A DNA stretch of 64,000 nucleotides from Pseudopelobacter sp964542535 (GTDB lineage Bacteria; Desulfobacterota; Desulfuromonadia; Geobacterales; Pseudopelobacteraceae). The DNA lies in NCBI GenBank assembly GCA_964542535.1, contig CAZIUE010000013.1:1-64000 (forward strand), in the 5' to 3' direction. Under the pieces are notes generated by a model. The model worked only from the letters and a program-made list of their open reading frames with translations, did no database searches and was not told the origin of the DNA. The position numbers and the translations under genes were made by a program. Every line of letters begins with the position of its first letter. Positions within the stretch are counted from its first letter, which is position 1. Of the stretch, positions 32,016-40,822 are shown piece after piece.

Positions 32016-32240
32016 ATGGCAACCACCAAGAAGCTGGCCGATGCCGTTCCCGCCCCCGTAGCGATCATGGGGATCGCTTCACCGGAACTGATTGACGACG
32101 AAATGAAGATGTCGGCTGTGGCCGGGAAAAGCCGCGGCAACGGCAAGGCGCTCTCCAAGGCAGCCTGCACTACCATCTACCAGTCGCATCCGTGCGACAT
32201 GGCGGTCCCGGACAACGACCCGAAAATCGTTCTTCTGTGA
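32016..32240 (+). CDS. 74-residue peptide of unknown function under sigma-54 promoter
   Basis: Begins MATTKKLADAVPAPVAIMGI after a strong GAGGAGG site. The N-terminal half is Ala/Pro-rich and then acidic (SPELIDDEMKM); the middle is basic with Ser/Gly (AVAGKSRGNGKALSKAACTT); the C-terminal part has a second Cys (SHPCDM) and ends in a hydrophobic KIVLL. There is no signal peptide or membrane segment. The small size, leader-like acidic part and Cys/Thr/Ser-bearing tail are reminiscent of modified-peptide precursors, but no maturation enzyme is adjacent. It stands alone between a sigma-54 promoter and a strong terminator, so it is an independently regulated single-gene unit. Confidence 0.7.
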   Translation: MATTKKLADAVPAPVAIMGIASPELIDDEMKMSAVAGKSRGNGKALSKAACTTIYQSHPCDMAVPDNDPKIVLL

Positions 32241-32289
32241 CCGCCTCTCCATGCCGGTCGCGAAATTCCATGACCGGCCGGTCGGACCG

Positions 32290-32338
32290 CCCGGCCGTGC
32301 CTCTCCGCGGGGAGAAGGCACGGCCGGGTTCGTTTTTG
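32290..32338 (+). terminator. Strong rho-independent terminator
   Basis: A 12-bp G/C stem (32290-32301 with 32317-32328) extended by an inner TCTCC/GGAGA helix is followed by TT-CG-TTTTT. It ends the 74-codon peptide transcript. Confidence 0.85.
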
Positions 32339-32471
32339 CTCCGGGACCTGCCGCGACCCGGTATCCCCCTTGCCGCGAGAAGCCCTGTTCTTATCCATCG
32401 TGGGCTGGATATCCCGGCCGGCCACTTATCCGCGCCGTGGACGCTCCGCACATGCGCTCCCATTATTTCGT

Positions 32472-32501
32472 TTGACTCGCGGCCGGGAAACAGGGTACGT
32501 T
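32472..32501 (+). promoter_or_regulatory. Possible sigma-70 promoter for plsC
   Basis: TTGACT (32472-32477), 18-base spacer, TACGTT (32496-32501), 27 bases before the plsC start codon. Confidence 0.35.
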
Positions 32502-32528
32502 GAATGCCCATTATTCCGGAGTTTCCGC

Positions 32529-33233
32529 ATGCTTCGTGCATATCTGTTTCTGTCGTTGTTCATCCCGCTGACCTTTTTCTGTGCGCTGAGCGCGTTGCTG
32601 GCAACCATGCTGGATGCCAGCGGACGGTCTTTTTCGGCCCATGCCCGTTTCTGGGGACGTGCCTGCCTATTTCTGGGCGGAACCCGCGTCAGGGTGAACG
32701 GTGCGGATCAGCTTCCCTCCGGACCGCTCATTTTCATGAGCAATCATCAGAGCGGCTTCGATATTCCGACACTGCTGGCAGTGCTGCCGCGGGAGACCTG
32801 CTGGATTGCCAAGAAGGAGCTGTTCGATATCCCGGTGTTCGGCACCGCCATACGGCGCGGAGGATACATCCCCCTGGACCGCCGCGATGCACACCGGGCG
32901 TTGAAGAGCCTGGAAACGGCGGTGTCGGCTATCCGTTCCGGAAAGCGGCTGCTCATATTCCCCGAGGGGACCCGCTCCACTGATTTCAGATTACTCCCCT
33001 TCAAGCGGGGTGGCTTCAAGCTGGCACTCCAGGCCGGGGTGCCGGTGGTTCCGGTGACCATCAACGGCAGCGGCAGGGTCAATCCGGCCGGAACGCTCCG
33101 GCTCTTCCCTGGGCTGATCTCCGTGACCCTGCACCGGCCGATCATGCCCCCTGACGGCGTTCCGCGCACCATGGCCGAGGGGCTGTTGCGGGAGCGGGTG
33201 TATGATGCCATCTCCTCGGTGCTTGAGGGCTGA
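32529..33233 (+). CDS. plsC: 1-acyl-sn-glycerol-3-phosphate acyltransferase (PlsC family)
   Basis: A 234-residue membrane-bound acyltransferase that adds the second acyl chain to lysophosphatidic acid in phospholipid synthesis. It has the family's NHxxxxD catalytic motif (NHQSGFD, 72-78) and the substrate-binding FPEGTRS (144-150), with a hydrophobic N-terminal segment (residues 4-27). The ATG at 32529 has CCGGAG upstream. The reading frame extends to 32370 without family similarity. A small membrane-protein gene follows three bases after the stop. Confidence 0.92.
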   Translation: MLRAYLFLSLFIPLTFFCALSALLATMLDASGRSFSAHARFWGRACLFLGGTRVRVNGADQLPSGPLIFMSNHQSGFDIPTLLAVLPRETCWIAKKELFDIPVFGTAIRRGGYIPLDRRDAHRALKSLETAVSAIRSGKRLLIFPEGTRSTDFRLLPFKRGGFKLALQAGVPVVPVTINGSGRVNPAGTLRLFPGLISVTLHRPIMPPDGVPRTMAEGLLRERVYDAISSVLEG

Positions 33234-33236
33234 CGC

Positions 33237-33422
33237 ATGCCTGACGGGGTGCCTTTCATTCTCCTGATTCTTGCCGGCCTGGCGGCGGTTGCCTGGGGGC
33301 TTCCGGCCGCCCACCGTCTGCGTCCCCCTCTGGACGGCTGCGCCGCGCTCTTGGTCCTGGCCGGTGTGCTGCTGGCCGTAACGGGGGTTCTGCTGACGGT
33401 CATCCCCCGCTTTTTCGGATGA
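33237..33422 (+). CDS. Small two-helix membrane protein
   Basis: A 61-residue, almost wholly hydrophobic protein with two predicted membrane segments (about 6-24 and 35-57) joined by a short Arg/Pro-rich loop. It starts three bases after the plsC stop with a GAGGGC site, so it is probably co-translated with plsC. I do not recognise a family; coding status is supported by spacing and composition only. Confidence 0.5.
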   Translation: MPDGVPFILLILAGLAAVAWGLPAAHRLRPPLDGCAALLVLAGVLLAVTGVLLTVIPRFFG

Positions 33423-33451
33423 AACACGAGGTTTTAGCGTAAAGGTTCACC

Positions 33452-33853
33452 ATGTCCCACGGCAGTAAATCAATTCTGACCACCGCCCTGGTGACGGTCC
33501 CGATCTGCCTGCTTCTGTTCACAGCCGGCGTCTGGTGGCGCCTGGAAACCCAACTCGGTCTGGGGGAGGAGGCGTTCCGGCGGGGAGACTTCAGCGGCGC
33601 TGTGGCCGGCTATGAGTCCGCCCTGCGCATGTACCTTCCCGGCCACCCGGCCATGGAGCAGGCCTCCCGTCGGCTCTGGACCCTGGGGGAGCTTAACGAA
33701 CGCCAGGGAGACCTGGGGCGGGCCCTGATCGCCTATCGCGCCCTGCGCAGCTCCTGGTACGCGGTAAAATGGCTGAAACAGCCGGGTCGGGAGTGGATTG
33801 ACCGTTGTGACAGGAAGATCGCGGCCCTGGTGCCGCTCCAGATCGAGAGATAG
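33452..33853 (+). CDS. Membrane-anchored TPR-like protein
   Basis: A 133-residue protein with one N-terminal membrane segment (about 9-28) followed by two helical repeats of TPR type (GEEAFRRGDFSGAVAGYESA and LGELNERQGDLGRALIAYRA). Such proteins usually act as periplasmic or membrane-side scaffolds. It lies 60 bases before the RNase J gene in the same direction. Confidence 0.7.
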   Translation: MSHGSKSILTTALVTVPICLLLFTAGVWWRLETQLGLGEEAFRRGDFSGAVAGYESALRMYLPGHPAMEQASRRLWTLGELNERQGDLGRALIAYRALRSSWYAVKWLKQPGREWIDRCDRKIAALVPLQIER

Positions 33854-33913
33854 AGCCCCATTGGGCATCCAGCGCGGGAACGCGTACCGGGATGTGCCCC
33901 GGGGCAGGAAAGA

Positions 33914-35605
33914 ATGTATCCAATGAACGATCCCGATTGCATTGACAACACCGATCCTCTGCGCATCATCCCCTTGGGGGGGCTGGGCGAGATCGGCCTG
34001 AACATGATGGCCTACGAGTGTGGCGACGACATCGTCATCGTCGATTGCGGTCTGATGTTCCCCGAGCCGGACATGCTGGGAATCGACTACGTCATCCCGG
34101 ACATCGCCTGGCTGCGCGAACGGGTAGACCACGTGCGCGGCATCTGCCTGACCCATGGCCACGAGGACCACATCGGCGCGCTTCCCTTCGTGCTGCAGGA
34201 GCTGAACGTGCCGGTTTACGGCACTGCTCTTACCCTTGGTTTTGTCAACGAGAAGCTGCGCGAGTATAAACTGGACGGCCTGGTGGAGCTGATTACCGTC
34301 AGCCCCCGCGAGAGCGTTGAGCTGGGGCGTTTCCGGATCGAGTTCCTGCGGGTGGCCCACTCGGTGGTGGATGGCTGCGCCCTTGCCATCACCACGCCGG
34401 AGGGTGTCGTGATCCATACCGGCGACTTCAAGATCGACCAGACGCCGGTGGACGGCCAGCTGACCGACCTGGCCTCCCTGTCGCGCTACGCCGAGTCGGG
34501 GGTCCTGGCGCTTCTGTCCGACTCCACCAACGTGGAGCGGGAGGGCTTCACTCTCTCGGAGAAGTACGTGGGCGAGGCGTTCGCCGAGATCTTCCCCAGA
34601 TGTTCGGGCAGGATCATCGTGGCTGCCTTTTCCAGCAGTATCCACCGGGTGCAGCAGGTGGTGGACGTGGCCGTTGCCTATGGACGCAAGATCCTGCTCA
34701 ACGGCCGTTCCATGGTGGCCAACGTACGTATCGCCCGCCAGTTGGGGTACCTGACCATCTCCGACAACGACCTGATGGACCTGAAAGAGCTGGGCCGCCT
34801 GTCGCCCGAGCAGGTCTGCATCATCTCCACCGGCAGCCAGGGGGAACCCATGAGCGCCCTGACCCGCATCGCCATGGACGATCACAAGCAGATCAAGCTG
34901 GAACAGGGCGATACGGTGATTCTCTCCTCTCGGGTGATCCCCGGCAACGAACGCACCATATCGGAACTGATCAACCACCTGTACCGCCGCGGCGCCGAGG
35001 TCTTTCACGAAAAAGTCTCCGAGGTGCATGTCTCCGGCCATGCCAGCCAGGAAGAGCTCAAGCTGATGCTGAATACGGTGCGTCCGCGCTTCTTCATCCC
35101 GATTCACGGCGAGTACCGCCACCTGGTCAAGCACATCCAGCTGGCCCACAAGGTTGGTATTCCCGCCGAGCGCTGCCTCCTGGCAACGAACGGTGATGTG
35201 GTCTCCTTCTATGCCGATACGGCCGCCATTGTGGAGAAGGTCGAATCGGGGCGGGTCTTTGTGGACGGAAAAGGGGTAGGCGACGTGGGAAACGTGGTGC
35301 TCAAGGACCGCAAGCACCTCTCCGAGGACGGCATGGTGGTCGTGCTCATCGGCATCAACCAGACCTCCGGCGCCCTGATCTATGGACCTGATATCGTGTC
35401 GCGCGGGTTTGTCTTCGAGGACGAGAGCCAGGACTACCTGGAGACCAGCCGGGCCGTGGTGCAGGAGGCTCTGGACGAGCTGAACGACGAGATGCGTTGC
35501 GACAGCGAAGAGGTCAAGCAGGCAGTCCGCCAGGCCCTGCGCAGGTTTTTCAAGAAAAGCATCGAGCGGCGGCCGGTGATTCTGCCGGTGATCATGGAGA
35601 TGTAG
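33914..35605 (+). CDS. rnj: Ribonuclease J
   Basis: A 563-residue metallo-beta-lactamase/beta-CASP RNase. The metal site HGHEDH is at 81-86, further ligands occur in AHSVVDG and HTGDFK, and the beta-CASP region includes SDSTNVEREG and SGHAS; the family's C-terminal domain is present. RNase J does endo- and 5'-to-3' exonucleolytic mRNA decay and rRNA maturation. The start at 33914 has AGGAAAG; a second ATG at 33923 is possible. Confidence 0.95.
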   Translation: MYPMNDPDCIDNTDPLRIIPLGGLGEIGLNMMAYECGDDIVIVDCGLMFPEPDMLGIDYVIPDIAWLRERVDHVRGICLTHGHEDHIGALPFVLQELNVPVYGTALTLGFVNEKLREYKLDGLVELITVSPRESVELGRFRIEFLRVAHSVVDGCALAITTPEGVVIHTGDFKIDQTPVDGQLTDLASLSRYAESGVLALLSDSTNVEREGFTLSEKYVGEAFAEIFPRCSGRIIVAAFSSSIHRVQQVVDVAVAYGRKILLNGRSMVANVRIARQLGYLTISDNDLMDLKELGRLSPEQVCIISTGSQGEPMSALTRIAMDDHKQIKLEQGDTVILSSRVIPGNERTISELINHLYRRGAEVFHEKVSEVHVSGHASQEELKLMLNTVRPRFFIPIHGEYRHLVKHIQLAHKVGIPAERCLLATNGDVVSFYADTAAIVEKVESGRVFVDGKGVGDVGNVVLKDRKHLSEDGMVVVLIGINQTSGALIYGPDIVSRGFVFEDESQDYLETSRAVVQEALDELNDEMRCDSEEVKQAVRQALRRFFKKSIERRPVILPVIMEM

Positions 35606-35708
35606 GTCCGATCCGTTGGATTGATCAGATGCCTTCGTTCGCGCCGACGGGCTTTCTCCGGGAGCCCCAGCCGCTGTTTCCCGGATACCCTGATTTCATG
35701 GAGTTTGC

Positions 35709-37592
35709 GTGGCGCTTCTTTCACTCCGTAACATAACCGTTTCCTTCGGTGGTCCACCGCTTCTGGACGGTGTCAGTCTTCAGGTGGAGGCGGGTGACCG
35801 GCTCTGTCTGCTGGGCCGTAACGGCAGCGGCAAGTCGACGCTCCTGCGGCTGATCGGCGGAGAGCTTGCTCCCGAACAGGGGGAGATAACCCGCCAGCAG
35901 GGACTGCGTGTCGGGCTGGTCTCCCAGGAGGTCCCCTCGGAGCTGGCCGGCACGGTCTTCGATCTGGTTGCCTCGGGAATGGGCAATGTTGCCGAGCTCC
36001 TGGCCCAGTATCACCAGGTGGCCCAGCGTCTCTCCCTGGAGGGCGGGGATGAGCTGCTGGCGCAGCTGGAGACGCTGCAGAAAGAACTGGAGGAAAACGG
36101 TGGCTGGCTCCTGCACCAGGAGGTCGAACGTCTCCTCTCCCGCCTTGATCTGGATGCGGAGGCGAGCTTCGACACCCTCTCGGGCGGCACCAAACGACGC
36201 GCGCTCCTGGCCCGTGCCCTGGTGGCGGCGCCTGACATCCTGATTCTTGACGAGCCGACCAATCATCTGGACATCGACACCATCGTCTGGATGGAGGATT
36301 TTCTGCTGAAGCAGGTGAAGACGCTGCTTTTCGTGACCCATGACCGTGCCTTTGCCCGACGTATGGCCAACCGGGTCGCCGAACTGGACCGGGGCAGGAT
36401 CTACTGTTTCTCCTGTGGCTATGACGCCTTCGTGGAACGGCGCGAGGAGCTGCTGGAAGCCGAGGTTGCCCGCCAGGCACTGTTCGACAGGAAGCTGGCC
36501 CAGGAGGAGGCCTGGGTGCGCCAGGGGATCAAGGCGCGCCGCACCCGCAACGAAGGGCGGGTCAGGGCTCTGAAGAAGATGCGTGAGGAGCGGGGGCAGC
36601 GCCGGGAACGCCAGGGGACGGCCCGCATCCGGATGCAGGAGGCGGAACGTTCCGGCAGGCTGGTGGTGGAGGCGCAGGGGGTCTGCTTCTCCTACGACGG
36701 CCGGCCGGTGATCCGCGATCTGAGCACCACCATCATGCGCGGTGACCGGGTGGGGATCATCGGTCCCAACGGTTCGGGCAAGACCACCTTGCTGCGGCTG
36801 CTCCTGGGAGAACTGACGCCCCAGCAGGGGACGGTCTCCCAGGGCAGTCGCCTGGAAGTGCTCTACTTCGACCAGATGCGCGGGCAGTTGGACCTGGACA
36901 AGAGCGTACAGGAGAATGTGGGAGAGGGGAACGATACCCTGATGATCAACGGCAGGCCCCGTCACATCATCGGATATCTGCAGGATTTTCTCTTTACCCC
37001 CGAGCGTGCCCGCAGCCCGGTCGGCATCCTCTCCGGCGGCGAGCGCAACCGCCTGCTGCTGGCCAAACTCTTTACCCGTCCCTTCAACCTGCTGGTAATG
37101 GACGAGCCGACCAACGACCTGGATGTGGAGACGCTGGATCTGCTGGAGGAACTGCTGCTGGAGTATTCCGGCACGCTGCTCCTGGTGAGCCACGACCGGG
37201 AGTTTCTGGATAACGTGGTGACCAGCACCCTGGTGGTGGGAGACGGCGGAGTGGTGCGGGAGTACGTGGGAGGGTACGGGGACTGGCTGCGGCAAACGCA
37301 GGCCGAAGCCGCACCTTCGGTACGTCCGGCACAGGAGAAGCCGCGGCGCCAGACGGAGCGGCAGCGCAGGCTCAGCTTCAAGGAGGAGCGGGAGCTGGAG
37401 GCGCTGCCGGACATGATCGCGGCGCTGGAAGAGGAACAGGAGCGGCTGCACGCCACCCTGTCCGATCCGGCTTTTTACAAGGGATGCGCCGCGGAGGTGG
37501 TCGTGCTCAACGGCCGCCTGGATGCTTTGGAACGGGAGCTGGCCGAAGCCTATCGGCGCTGGGAGGAACTGGAGGCTTTGCGGCAGGGGTAA
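35709..37592 (+). CDS. uup: ABC-F family ATPase (Uup-like)
   Basis: A 627-residue soluble protein with two ATPase cassettes. Cassette 1: Walker A GRNGSGKST (36-44), LSGGTKRR signature, LDEPTNHLD. Cassette 2: GPNGSGKTT, LSGGERNR, MDEPTNDLD. A basic interdomain linker and a C-terminal coiled coil (from about residue 555) are as in Uup, which acts on ribosomes or branched DNA. There is no membrane domain. The start is a GTG with GGAG five bases upstream. Confidence 0.92.
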   Translation: MALLSLRNITVSFGGPPLLDGVSLQVEAGDRLCLLGRNGSGKSTLLRLIGGELAPEQGEITRQQGLRVGLVSQEVPSELAGTVFDLVASGMGNVAELLAQYHQVAQRLSLEGGDELLAQLETLQKELEENGGWLLHQEVERLLSRLDLDAEASFDTLSGGTKRRALLARALVAAPDILILDEPTNHLDIDTIVWMEDFLLKQVKTLLFVTHDRAFARRMANRVAELDRGRIYCFSCGYDAFVERREELLEAEVARQALFDRKLAQEEAWVRQGIKARRTRNEGRVRALKKMREERGQRRERQGTARIRMQEAERSGRLVVEAQGVCFSYDGRPVIRDLSTTIMRGDRVGIIGPNGSGKTTLLRLLLGELTPQQGTVSQGSRLEVLYFDQMRGQLDLDKSVQENVGEGNDTLMINGRPRHIIGYLQDFLFTPERARSPVGILSGGERNRLLLAKLFTRPFNLLVMDEPTNDLDVETLDLLEELLLEYSGTLLLVSHDREFLDNVVTSTLVVGDGGVVREYVGGYGDWLRQTQAEAAPSVRPAQEKPRRQTERQRRLSFKEERELEALPDMIAALEEEQERLHATLSDPAFYKGCAAEVVVLNGRLDALERELAEAYRRWEELEALRQG

Positions 37593-37712
37593 GGCTTGCA
37601 AGCGGATCGGGAGTTCGTTGCCGGAAATGCGAAACGCCCTCCCGGAACGGTTCGGAAGGACGTTTCTGTATACTAAATCGTGTCTGGTTGGGCGAAACCG
37701 GTCAAACTGTCT

Positions 37713-37955
37713 TCAGATCCAGGCGTCGCCGCCGTCGTAGCTGTAGTCTCCCACCTTGGTTTTTGGGGTTGCCTTGAATTTTGCTTCCCGTGCATAACGC
37801 TTCACCTTTGCCGCGGCGCTTCCCCCGAGGTCTGACAGCTGCTCCCGGACTTCGCGGCCCGGTTTGGGGGCGAGCAGAAGTGCGGCAACGGAGCCGAGTA
37901 CGGCGCCGGAGACAAAGGCTATGACGGCTGCTGCTGCGTTGTCGTTGGTGGACAT
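37713..37955 (-). CDS. YtxH-domain small membrane protein
   Basis: An 80-residue protein: short polar N terminus, one Gly/Ala-rich membrane segment (about 8-28, AVIAFVSGAVLGSVAALLLA), then PKPGREVREQL and a basic amphipathic tail, as in YtxH-domain proteins (often stress-linked). AAAGGAG precedes the ATG at 37955. A second YtxH gene is at 41292-41603. Confidence 0.8.
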   Translation of the reverse strand: MSTNDNAAAAVIAFVSGAVLGSVAALLLAPKPGREVREQLSDLGGSAAAKVKRYAREAKFKATPKTKVGDYSYDGGDAWI

Positions 37956-38294
37956 GAGAGGCTCCTTTGGAACATGGGTGATTGAAACGGTACCTGAAAG
38001 CGGCTTCCTTTCTAACACAGACCTGTTGCGCAAAGCAAAATCTTTTCATCTGGCGGGACCGGTAGCTGTCCTTCTCCTCGGAATTTCGGTGCCGTCGCTC
38101 CCGTTTCCGGTTGGTGGCGTCTGCGCGCCGTTTTCGTACGGGGCGTCAACCGCGAAGACGACTGCCGATTCGGCATGCACGGCTGGATGGCTCACTCGGC
38201 CAGGCGATTGCAACATCGGTGGTGGTGTTTGTGCCCCGGTTCTTTCAGGTGCTTCATGTATTCCGGTGTCACCGGTTCAGGATTAAAACTTTGC
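37956..38294. other. Gap between ytxH-like gene and cobO; doubtful small ORF
   Basis: I see no confident gene. A plus-strand frame ending at 38286 could encode a small secreted protein from a TTG at 38026 (LRKAKSFHLAGPVAVLLLGI looks like a signal peptide) with two copies of a GGVCAP motif about 40 residues apart, but no ribosome site precedes it. No cobalamin riboswitch core (GCCACTG) was found. Confidence 0.3.
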
Positions 38295-38323
38295 TTGACC
38301 ATGGTGGTTAAAATTGTTATAGA
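38295..38323 (+). promoter_or_regulatory. Sigma-70 promoter for cobO
   Basis: TTGACC (38295-38300), 17-base spacer, TATAGA (38318-38323) in an A/T-rich stretch, 54 bases before the cobO start. Confidence 0.6.
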
Positions 38324-38376
38324 GTAGTGAATATTTTACTATCGCTAAAATATTGGTTGATTTTACGGAGAAAAAT

Positions 38377-38901
38377 GTGCTTGAGCGTGGATGCGTACAG
38401 GTGTACACCGGTAACGGCAAGGGGAAAACGACCGCCGCGCTCGGCCTTGCATTCCGTGCTCTCGGTCGCGGTCTGCGGGTCTGCTTCTTTCAGTTCATCA
38501 AGGGGAGCGGTACCTATGGCGAACATTTGCTGGCCGAAAAGATGGCTCCGCTGATGACAATCATCCGCACCGGCCGGCCGGGGTGGGTCAATACCAAGGA
38601 TATAACCGCCGACCGTCAGGCCGCCCAGGATGCTGTGGAACAGGCCCGAAGGCTGCTTGCCTCGGGCGACTACGACCTGATGATTCTCGACGAGATCAAC
38701 GGTGCCACTGCATTTGGACTGGTTGATGTTGAACAGGTGCTTGAACTGATACGCATGCGGCCGGAAAAGGTTGAGCTGGTTCTGACGGGACGTAACGCTC
38801 CCCAAGAGGTCATCGATGCCGCCGACCTGGTTACGGAGATGCGCGACATCAAGCACTACTACGCGGCAGGGGTGCCGGCGCGGACAGGCATCGAGATGTA
38901 A
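38377..38901 (+). CDS. cobO: Corrinoid adenosyltransferase (CobO/BtuR)
   Basis: A 174-residue enzyme transferring the adenosyl group of ATP to cob(I)alamin-type corrinoids, giving the coenzyme B12 form. The P-loop TGNGKGKTT is at 11-19, and the family motifs FQFIKG and LMILDEIN are present. The GTG at 38377 is preferred because GGAG lies seven to ten bases upstream; a TTG at 38353 is possible. It sits next to the B12-binding mutase subunit and MeaB, whose coenzyme it makes. Confidence 0.93.
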   Translation: MLERGCVQVYTGNGKGKTTAALGLAFRALGRGLRVCFFQFIKGSGTYGEHLLAEKMAPLMTIIRTGRPGWVNTKDITADRQAAQDAVEQARRLLASGDYDLMILDEINGATAFGLVDVEQVLELIRMRPEKVELVLTGRNAPQEVIDAADLVTEMRDIKHYYAAGVPARTGIEM

Positions 38902-39056
38902 CAGGTCACCTGCCGGCCGGGACTGTTGCCGACGGTCGCCGCGGCATAACATTTGCGTCACGTTCACCAACATGCATTCAATGTTTCATGTGCAGTGCCG
39001 TGCCGTTTCTTGCTGGTTAGAAAATATTCCAATACCCTAGAAGGAGGAAGTATCTC

Positions 39057-39461
39057 ATGGCAGAAAGAACTTTGCGCGTACTTGTGGGCAAGCCTGGCCT
39101 GGATGGACACGACCGGGGAGCCAAGATTGTTGCACGGGCTTTCCGTGATGCCGGCTTCGAAGTCATCTATACCGGCCTGCACCAGACTCCCGAGCAGATC
39201 GTTGCCGCCGCCATTCAGGAAGACGTTGACTGCGTTGGTCTCTCGATCCTCTCCGGCGCCCACAACACCCTGCTCCCCCGCGTAACGGAACTGCTGAAAG
39301 AAAAAGGCGCCGACGATATCAAGGTGTTCGGTGGCGGCGTTATTCCCGAAGACGACATCCCCGGACTCAAGGCTGCCGGAATCCTGGAAGTGTTCACTCC
39401 CGGCACCAACACCGACGACATCGTCAAGTGGATCCGGGGTAACATCACGCCGCGCTCCTAA
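39057..39461 (+). CDS. Methylmalonyl-CoA mutase, stand-alone B12-binding subunit
   Basis: A 134-residue protein corresponding only to the C-terminal cobalamin-binding domain of methylmalonyl-CoA mutase. DGHDRG (16-21) supplies the cobalt-binding His 18; SILSGAH and GGGVIP are the other nucleotide-loop contacts. The mutase interconverts succinyl-CoA and methylmalonyl-CoA in propionate formation or oxidation. The catalytic large subunit is not in the window. AAGGAGG precedes the start. The neighbours cobO and meaB support the assignment; a related acyl-CoA mutase such as isobutyryl-CoA mutase is a possible alternative. Confidence 0.92.
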   Translation: MAERTLRVLVGKPGLDGHDRGAKIVARAFRDAGFEVIYTGLHQTPEQIVAAAIQEDVDCVGLSILSGAHNTLLPRVTELLKEKGADDIKVFGGGVIPEDDIPGLKAAGILEVFTPGTNTDDIVKWIRGNITPRS

Positions 39462-39538
39462 GGAACAGGCAGAGCATTCGATGTAGAGGGAGGTGCCCAC
39501 GCATCAGTGGACGCTCCCGAATAACTACAAACGCTGTG

Positions 39539-39587
39539 AAACCCGGAAGCGGGCGGGCGCCTTCAGCCTGACTCCGCTTCCGGGTTT
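39539..39587 (+). terminator. Terminator after the B12-subunit gene
   Basis: A 14-bp perfect stem (39539-39552 with 39574-39587) whose second arm ends in TTT and is followed by ATTAATTTTATTA. Confidence 0.75.
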
Positions 39588-39622
39588 ATTAATTTTATTA
39601 TCTATACGACAGGAATATGCCC

Positions 39623-40576
39623 ATGCACCTAGCAGATATGGTTCTTGATGGTAATATCCGCGCAGCGGCGCGTCTGATGCGCGATATCGATGATGTCCGT
39701 CCCGAGGCTGTTGAAGAGTTGAAGCTGCTCTATCCCCGTACCGGGAATGCCTATATTATCGGTATCACCGGTCCTCCGGGCGCCGGAAAGTCGACACTGG
39801 TGGACCAGCTGACCAACACCTTTCGCAAGCGGGGCAAGAAAGTCGGTGTAGTCGCTATCGACCCTACCAGCCCCTTTACCGGTGGAGCCATCCTTGGCGA
39901 CCGCATTCGCATGAGCCGCCATGCCGATGATGAGGGGGTCTTTATCCGCAGTCTGGCCACAAGGGGGGCGCTGGGTGGCCTTTCCCGGTCAACTTCCGAC
40001 GTTGCCCTGGTCATGGACGGCCTTGGGATGGATGTGGTAATTATCGAAACCGTAGGGGTTGGCCAGGACGAGGTGGATATTGTCAAGGCTGCCCACACCA
40101 CCTGCGTCGTGATGGTTCCTGGTCTGGGGGATGATATTCAAGCCATCAAGGCCGGGATCCTGGAAATCGGCGATGTGTTCGTTGTGAACAAAGCCGATCG
40201 TGATGGGGCGGACCGGACGGCTCGCGAACTGGAAAACATGCTTGAAATGCGCAGGGCAGCGGAGGGGAGTTGGGTTCCCAAGGTGAAGAGGACGGTTGCC
40301 CAGGCCGGTAAGGGGATCGATGAGCTGGTGGACGAAATCCTGGCTCACCGGGAGTATCTCTTTTCCAGTGGTTCTATTAACGATTTTCTGCGGGAGCGGA
40401 ATAAGCGCCATTTTGTTGAGATTCTGCGTGACAGCTTGCTCAAAAAAGCCATGGCATCCATGGATGAGGATGGCGGTCTCTCCCGGGTACTGGACAGGAT
40501 CGGTACTAACGAGATTGATCCCTATACCGCCGCTGAAGGGGTTCTGTCAAAGCTGACCGGATGCGCGTCTGAATGA
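39623..40576 (+). CDS. meaB: MeaB/ArgK-type G-protein chaperone of methylmalonyl-CoA mutase
   Basis: A 317-residue GTPase with Walker A GPPGAGKST (about 50-58), ETVGVGQDEVD switch region and NKAD base-recognition motif. MeaB gates transfer of adenosylcobalamin to the mutase and protects it from inactivation. AGGA lies eight bases before the ATG at 39623 but only two before the ATG at 39617, so the later start is chosen. The terminator upstream suggests it is transcribed partly on its own. Confidence 0.93.
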   Translation: MHLADMVLDGNIRAAARLMRDIDDVRPEAVEELKLLYPRTGNAYIIGITGPPGAGKSTLVDQLTNTFRKRGKKVGVVAIDPTSPFTGGAILGDRIRMSRHADDEGVFIRSLATRGALGGLSRSTSDVALVMDGLGMDVVIIETVGVGQDEVDIVKAAHTTCVVMVPGLGDDIQAIKAGILEIGDVFVVNKADRDGADRTARELENMLEMRRAAEGSWVPKVKRTVAQAGKGIDELVDEILAHREYLFSSGSINDFLRERNKRHFVEILRDSLLKKAMASMDEDGGLSRVLDRIGTNEIDPYTAAEGVLSKLTGCASE

Positions 40577-40668
40577 TGCGAGCCTGAATTCGCGGATTAT
40601 CCGGGAGGCCACCCCCTTTCGGCGCTGCCTCTATCGATACTACGTTCTGTTTGCTGAGTATGTTTTTT

Positions 40669-40701
40669 GGGAGCTGTCGCATGACCCCGGCTCCCTTTTT
40701 T
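40669..40701 (+). terminator. Terminator after meaB
   Basis: GGGAGC (40669-40674) pairs with GCTCCC (40690-40695) and is followed by TTTTTT. The rest of the 317-base gap up to 40893 shows only the promoter listed next. Confidence 0.75.
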
Positions 40702-40822
40702 CGTGCGTGGGTGTCAAGTATCAGGATGAACGATCGCGGTGGTTGCAAGGATCCTGGGTAACTCCCCATGGTTGTTGGTACATGCCGTTCGGCTCCGGTA
40801 CGGGGAGATGCGTTTTATTTGG

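Noticed and set aside
32016..32240. Modified-peptide (RiPP) precursor
   Set aside because: The tail has Cys, Ser and Thr, but no maturase, transporter or peptidase lies nearby; the only radical-SAM gene in the window is rlmN. The gene is reported only as an unknown peptide.
37956..38376. Cobalamin riboswitch ahead of cobO
   Set aside because: The conserved GCCACTG box and other B12-element cores are absent; an ordinary sigma-70 promoter is present instead.
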